Positions 31,378-33,732 of a stretch of 33,732 nucleotides of DNA are shown in pieces. Numbering within the stretch: the stretch's first letter is position 1; each line of letters opens with the position of its first letter. The position numbers and the translations under genes were made by a program. This DNA comes from an uncultured Collinsella sp. (GTDB taxonomy: Bacteria; Actinomycetota; Coriobacteriia; Coriobacteriales; Coriobacteriaceae), in assembly GCA_900551815.1 (NCBI GenBank), contig URXE01000021.1, positions 1 through 33,732 on the forward strand. The letters are read 5' to 3'. A model generated the notes under the pieces. The model saw only the letters and a list, made by a program, of their open reading frames with translations, was not told the origin of the DNA and did not search any database.

Positions 31378-33121
31378 GGCGGACCATCTCCTCGGTAATA
31401 CGAACGATATCGGTGACCTCACTCACCTGCGTAAAGGCAGGCGAGACGGTGGTTGCCAGACGGCGAGAGAGCTCGATGACCTGGGGCGGCTCAACGTAGG
31501 CATGCTGCATGAGTTCGATGTTCGAGAACAGCTCGTGCGTGCGACCGCGGTCGAGGATACGACCGTTGGCCATCACCACGATGCGCTCGGCAAAGTCGGA
31601 AACGACTTCCATGTCGTGACAGACCATGATGACGGCGCAACCGCGCTCGGCCATGGTGCGTACCGTTTCCATCACGGTCATGCACTCGCGGTAGTCCAAG
31701 CCGCTCGTGGGCTCGTCGAGTACCACAATCTTGGGTTCCACTACCACGACGGAGGCCAGCGCCACCATCTGGCGTTGGCCGCGTGACAGCGAGAACGGTG
31801 CCTCGTCGGCGGGCAGGCCAAAGCGGTCGATGACGAGTCGGGCGCGACGCAGCGCCTCGGCACGGTCGATGCCGGCAAGCTCCAGGCCAAAGGCGACCTC
31901 GTCGAGCACGGTATCCTTGCAAATTTGACGGTCGGGGTTCTGGAAAAGCGTTGCCACCTCGCGTGCGATACGGCTTGTGGGAACCGATGCCGTGTCCAGG
32001 CCTGTAACGCGCACGCTGCCCGATGCGGGCTTAAGCAGGCCCGTGAGCAGCTTGGTGAGCGTGGTCTTGCCGGCTCCGTTTTGGCCGACAATGCCCACGA
32101 GCTCGCCGGGATAGAGCGTCAAGCTGAGGTCGTGGACGGCGGCGCCGCCATGGGGGTAGGAAAACTCGACATGGTCAAACGTGAGTACCGGCTCAGCGTC
32201 TTTTGCATGCGGGCGCAACGACGGTGCGTGCGGGGAGCCTGCGGGCGCTTGGGTGTCGCTTGCCGTGCGGTCGGGGTCGACGATACCCATGATCAGCTGC
32301 TCGGCCTCGTTCACATCTAAGCAGGGCACACCGCTTACCAGGCCATCAGCCTCAAGGCTGTTGAAGATGCGTGTGACGCGCGGGCAGTCGACGCCGGTGG
32401 TGCGAAGCTCGTCAGTGTGCGCGAATACCTCATGCGGCTCGCCTTGCAGCGCGATCTTGCCGCGATCGAGCACCAGCACGCGGTTGCAGTACTCCGAAAG
32501 CAGGGCGACTTTTTGCTCAACGACGACGATGGTGATGCCGAGCGCGTGGTTTGCCTTGCGCAACGTCTCGAAGACCAGCGTTGAGCTGGCGGGATCGAGT
32601 GCTGCGGTGGGTTCATCGAGCACCAGGACGCGCGGGCGCATGGCGAGGATGGCGGCGATGGCTACCTTTTGCTTTTGGCCGCCCGAGAGGGTGGCGATCT
32701 CACGGTCGCGCAGGTCGCTGATGCCGACGGTCTTGAGCGTTTCACTCACGCGCTGTTCGATCTGGTCGTGTGGAACGCCAAAGTTCTCGAGGCCAAAGAG
32801 CATCTCGTCTTCGACGACCGAAGCGACCATTTGCGTGTCGATGTCTTGCAATACGCTGCCGACGATCTGCGATACATCGGTGAGCGAGACCTCGCAGGTG
32901 TCGCGGCCATCGACCTTGACGGAGCCAAAGAATGTGCCGGTGTAGTGGTGAGGCACGGCGCCCGAAAGGCAAGCGGCAAGTGTGGACTTGCCGGCGCCCG
33001 AGGGTCCGATGATGCCGATGAAATCCCCTTTGTTCACGCTGAGCGAGACGTGACTAAGCGCCTGCTCGGTTTGCGTGCCATAGGAGAACGAGACATCGTC
33101 GACGTTGATGATCGTTTCCAT
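31370..33121 (-). CDS. Fused double-ATPase subunit of an ECF transporter (EcfA-EcfA')
   Basis: 583 residues from the ATG at 33121, with AAAGG upstream. Two ABC ATPase domains in one chain. NBD1: Walker A GPSGAGKST (39-47), Q-loop LQDIDTQM, signature LSGGQKQ (145-151), Walker B VLVLDEPTAALD. NBD2: Walker A GQNGAGKTT (346-354), FQNPDRQI, signature LSRGQRQ (445-451), Walker B IVVLDEPTSGLD. The linker (about 270-310) is poor in structure. Joined EcfA pairs occur in actinobacteria and some other ECF systems, where EcfAA' and EcfT form the shared energising module. The Arg for Gly in the second signature is a deviation worth noting. Confidence 0.93.
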   Translation of the reverse strand: METIINVDDVSFSYGTQTEQALSHVSLSVNKGDFIGIIGPSGAGKSTLAACLSGAVPHHYTGTFFGSVKVDGRDTCEVSLTDVSQIVGSVLQDIDTQMVASVVEDEMLFGLENFGVPHDQIEQRVSETLKTVGISDLRDREIATLSGGQKQKVAIAAILAMRPRVLVLDEPTAALDPASSTLVFETLRKANHALGITIVVVEQKVALLSEYCNRVLVLDRGKIALQGEPHEVFAHTDELRTTGVDCPRVTRIFNSLEADGLVSGVPCLDVNEAEQLIMGIVDPDRTASDTQAPAGSPHAPSLRPHAKDAEPVLTFDHVEFSYPHGGAAVHDLSLTLYPGELVGIVGQNGAGKTTLTKLLTGLLKPASGSVRVTGLDTASVPTSRIAREVATLFQNPDRQICKDTVLDEVAFGLELAGIDRAEALRRARLVIDRFGLPADEAPFSLSRGQRQMVALASVVVVEPKIVVLDEPTSGLDYRECMTVMETVRTMAERGCAVIMVCHDMEVVSDFAERIVVMANGRILDRGRTHELFSNIELMQHAYVEPPQVIELSRRLATTVSPAFTQVSEVTDIVRITEEMVRRG

Positions 33122-33173
33122 GGATACCTTTCATAGTCATTGGGTGTTCCTATAGTTTTGTCAACCGTCGGGG

Positions 33174-33732
33174 CTACTCCCGGTAGGGCACCCGGTCGCG
33201 CATCACGGCGTATATCGCCCTGAGCCGCTTCCTCGCGACGGCCTTGAGCGCCCGCCCGTGCCCCATGCCCCGCGCCCTGCAGGCCCGGTAGTACTCGCCG
33301 TAGCGCCCCGAGGACCTCACCAGGCTGTTGCACGAGAAGATCAGCAGGGACTTGAGCCTCGCGTCGCCGCGCCTGGACGCCCTGACCGACCTCACCGACG
33401 TGCCGGAGCTCCTCACCCTCGGGGCTATGCCGCAGTACGAGGCCAGGTGGTCGTGGTCCGGGAACCTCCCGATGTCGACCGACACCGCGAGCTGCGCCGC
33501 GGTCCTCGGGCCGATGCCGGGCACGGTGAGCAGGCACGCGTAGGTTTCGTCGCCCTCGAGCAGCGCCGCCGTCTCGGCCTCGAGGGCCCCGGCCTCGTCG
33601 AGGGCCTCCGATATCCGGGCGGCCAGGAACCTGACCTGCCTGTTCTCGGCCTCGACGAGCGCCGGCGGGGGCGCGGTGGAGGCGGCCGCCGCCTCCCCGG
33701 CGGCCTCGGCCCGCGGGCCCCCGGCCCCGGAG
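33174..33732 (-). mobile_element. IS110/IS116-family transposase, C-terminal part, cut by the window edge
   Basis: An open minus-strand frame of about 185 residues enters from the right edge and stops at 33174. LLTVPGIGPRTAAQLAVSVD, then FPDHDHLASYCGIAPRV and ARLKSLLIFSCNSLVRSSG are the Transposase_20 helix-hairpin-helix region typical of IS110/IS116/IS902. The N-terminal DEDD catalytic domain lies outside the window. A coiled, Ala/Glu-rich part (about 25-75) precedes the HhH. GC content is visibly higher here than in the neighbouring genes, which indicates foreign origin. The gap to the EcfA start is 52 bases. The contig probably breaks here because the element is repeated in the genome. Confidence 0.9.

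Noticed and set aside
33159..33164. TTGACA at the edge of the IS110 element as an outward promoter for the ecf genes
   Set aside because: A perfect -35, but no acceptable -10 is found 16-18 bases downstream on the minus strand, and the end of the element is not defined.

Overview
The window looks like one contig end from a GC-rich Gram-positive of the Coriobacteriia, most likely Collinsella or a close relative. This is inferred from codon use, protein style and gene content (acetylase-type DAP genes, fused ECF ATPases, FxLYD and CwlO-like proteins, IS110); no rRNA or tRNA is present to settle it. Bases 1-33 are not genomic: they match the Illumina Nextera read-1 adapter, ending in the Tn5 mosaic end. 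The right edge lies inside an IS110-type transposase, a common place for an assembly to break.

Layout. Positions 34-2180 (minus): two low-complexity proteins, one cut by the adapter. 2384-6797 (plus): glutamine-dependent NAD synthase, a class I/II aminotransferase and L-lactate dehydrogenase, the last two with a terminator-like hairpin just before the ribosome binding site. 6912-9188 (plus): a lipase-like Mbeg1/DUF2974 protein and a nucleoid-associated protein. 9273-9964 (plus): a Phd/RelE-type toxin-antitoxin pair. 10048-10157: a long hairpin element with MITE-like ends. 10195-13996 (minus): the lysine/DAP operon lysA-dapA (one continuous reading frame), dapB, dapH, under a lysine riboswitch at 14091-14224. 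14376-15563 (plus): a divergent M20D amidohydrolase, a good candidate for the acetyl-DAP deacetylase. 15664-16066: a HigA antitoxin preceded by only the tail of HigB.

16511-19305 (minus): an M20 peptidase and an MFS transporter. 19416-23494 (minus): a three-gene catabolic operon of an old-yellow-enzyme/Fe-S/FAD oxidoreductase and the two aconitase X subunits. 23718-26145 (plus): an FxLYD protein, a small XRE-like HTH protein and a membrane Ser/Thr kinase. 26198-28197 (minus): a secreted coiled-coil plus lysozyme-like protein and a MOSC protein. 28419-30506 (plus): an ATP-grasp ligase and an Asp/Glu racemase, probably a D-aspartate cross-bridge pair. 30631-33121 (minus): EcfT and a double-NBD EcfA. 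33174-33732 (minus): the transposase fragment.

How the genes fit together: dapA, dapB, dapH, the deacetylase candidate, possibly the aminotransferase at 4482, and lysA could cover most of the acetylase route from aspartate semialdehyde to lysine; dapF is not in the window. The ligase/racemase pair and the CwlO-like protein concern the cell wall. The least explained parts are the aconitase X operon, a family of three hairpins sharing an ACCTGTCCC-like loop with differing paired stems, the MITE-like hairpin, and a palindromic operator-like region upstream of the CwlO-like gene.
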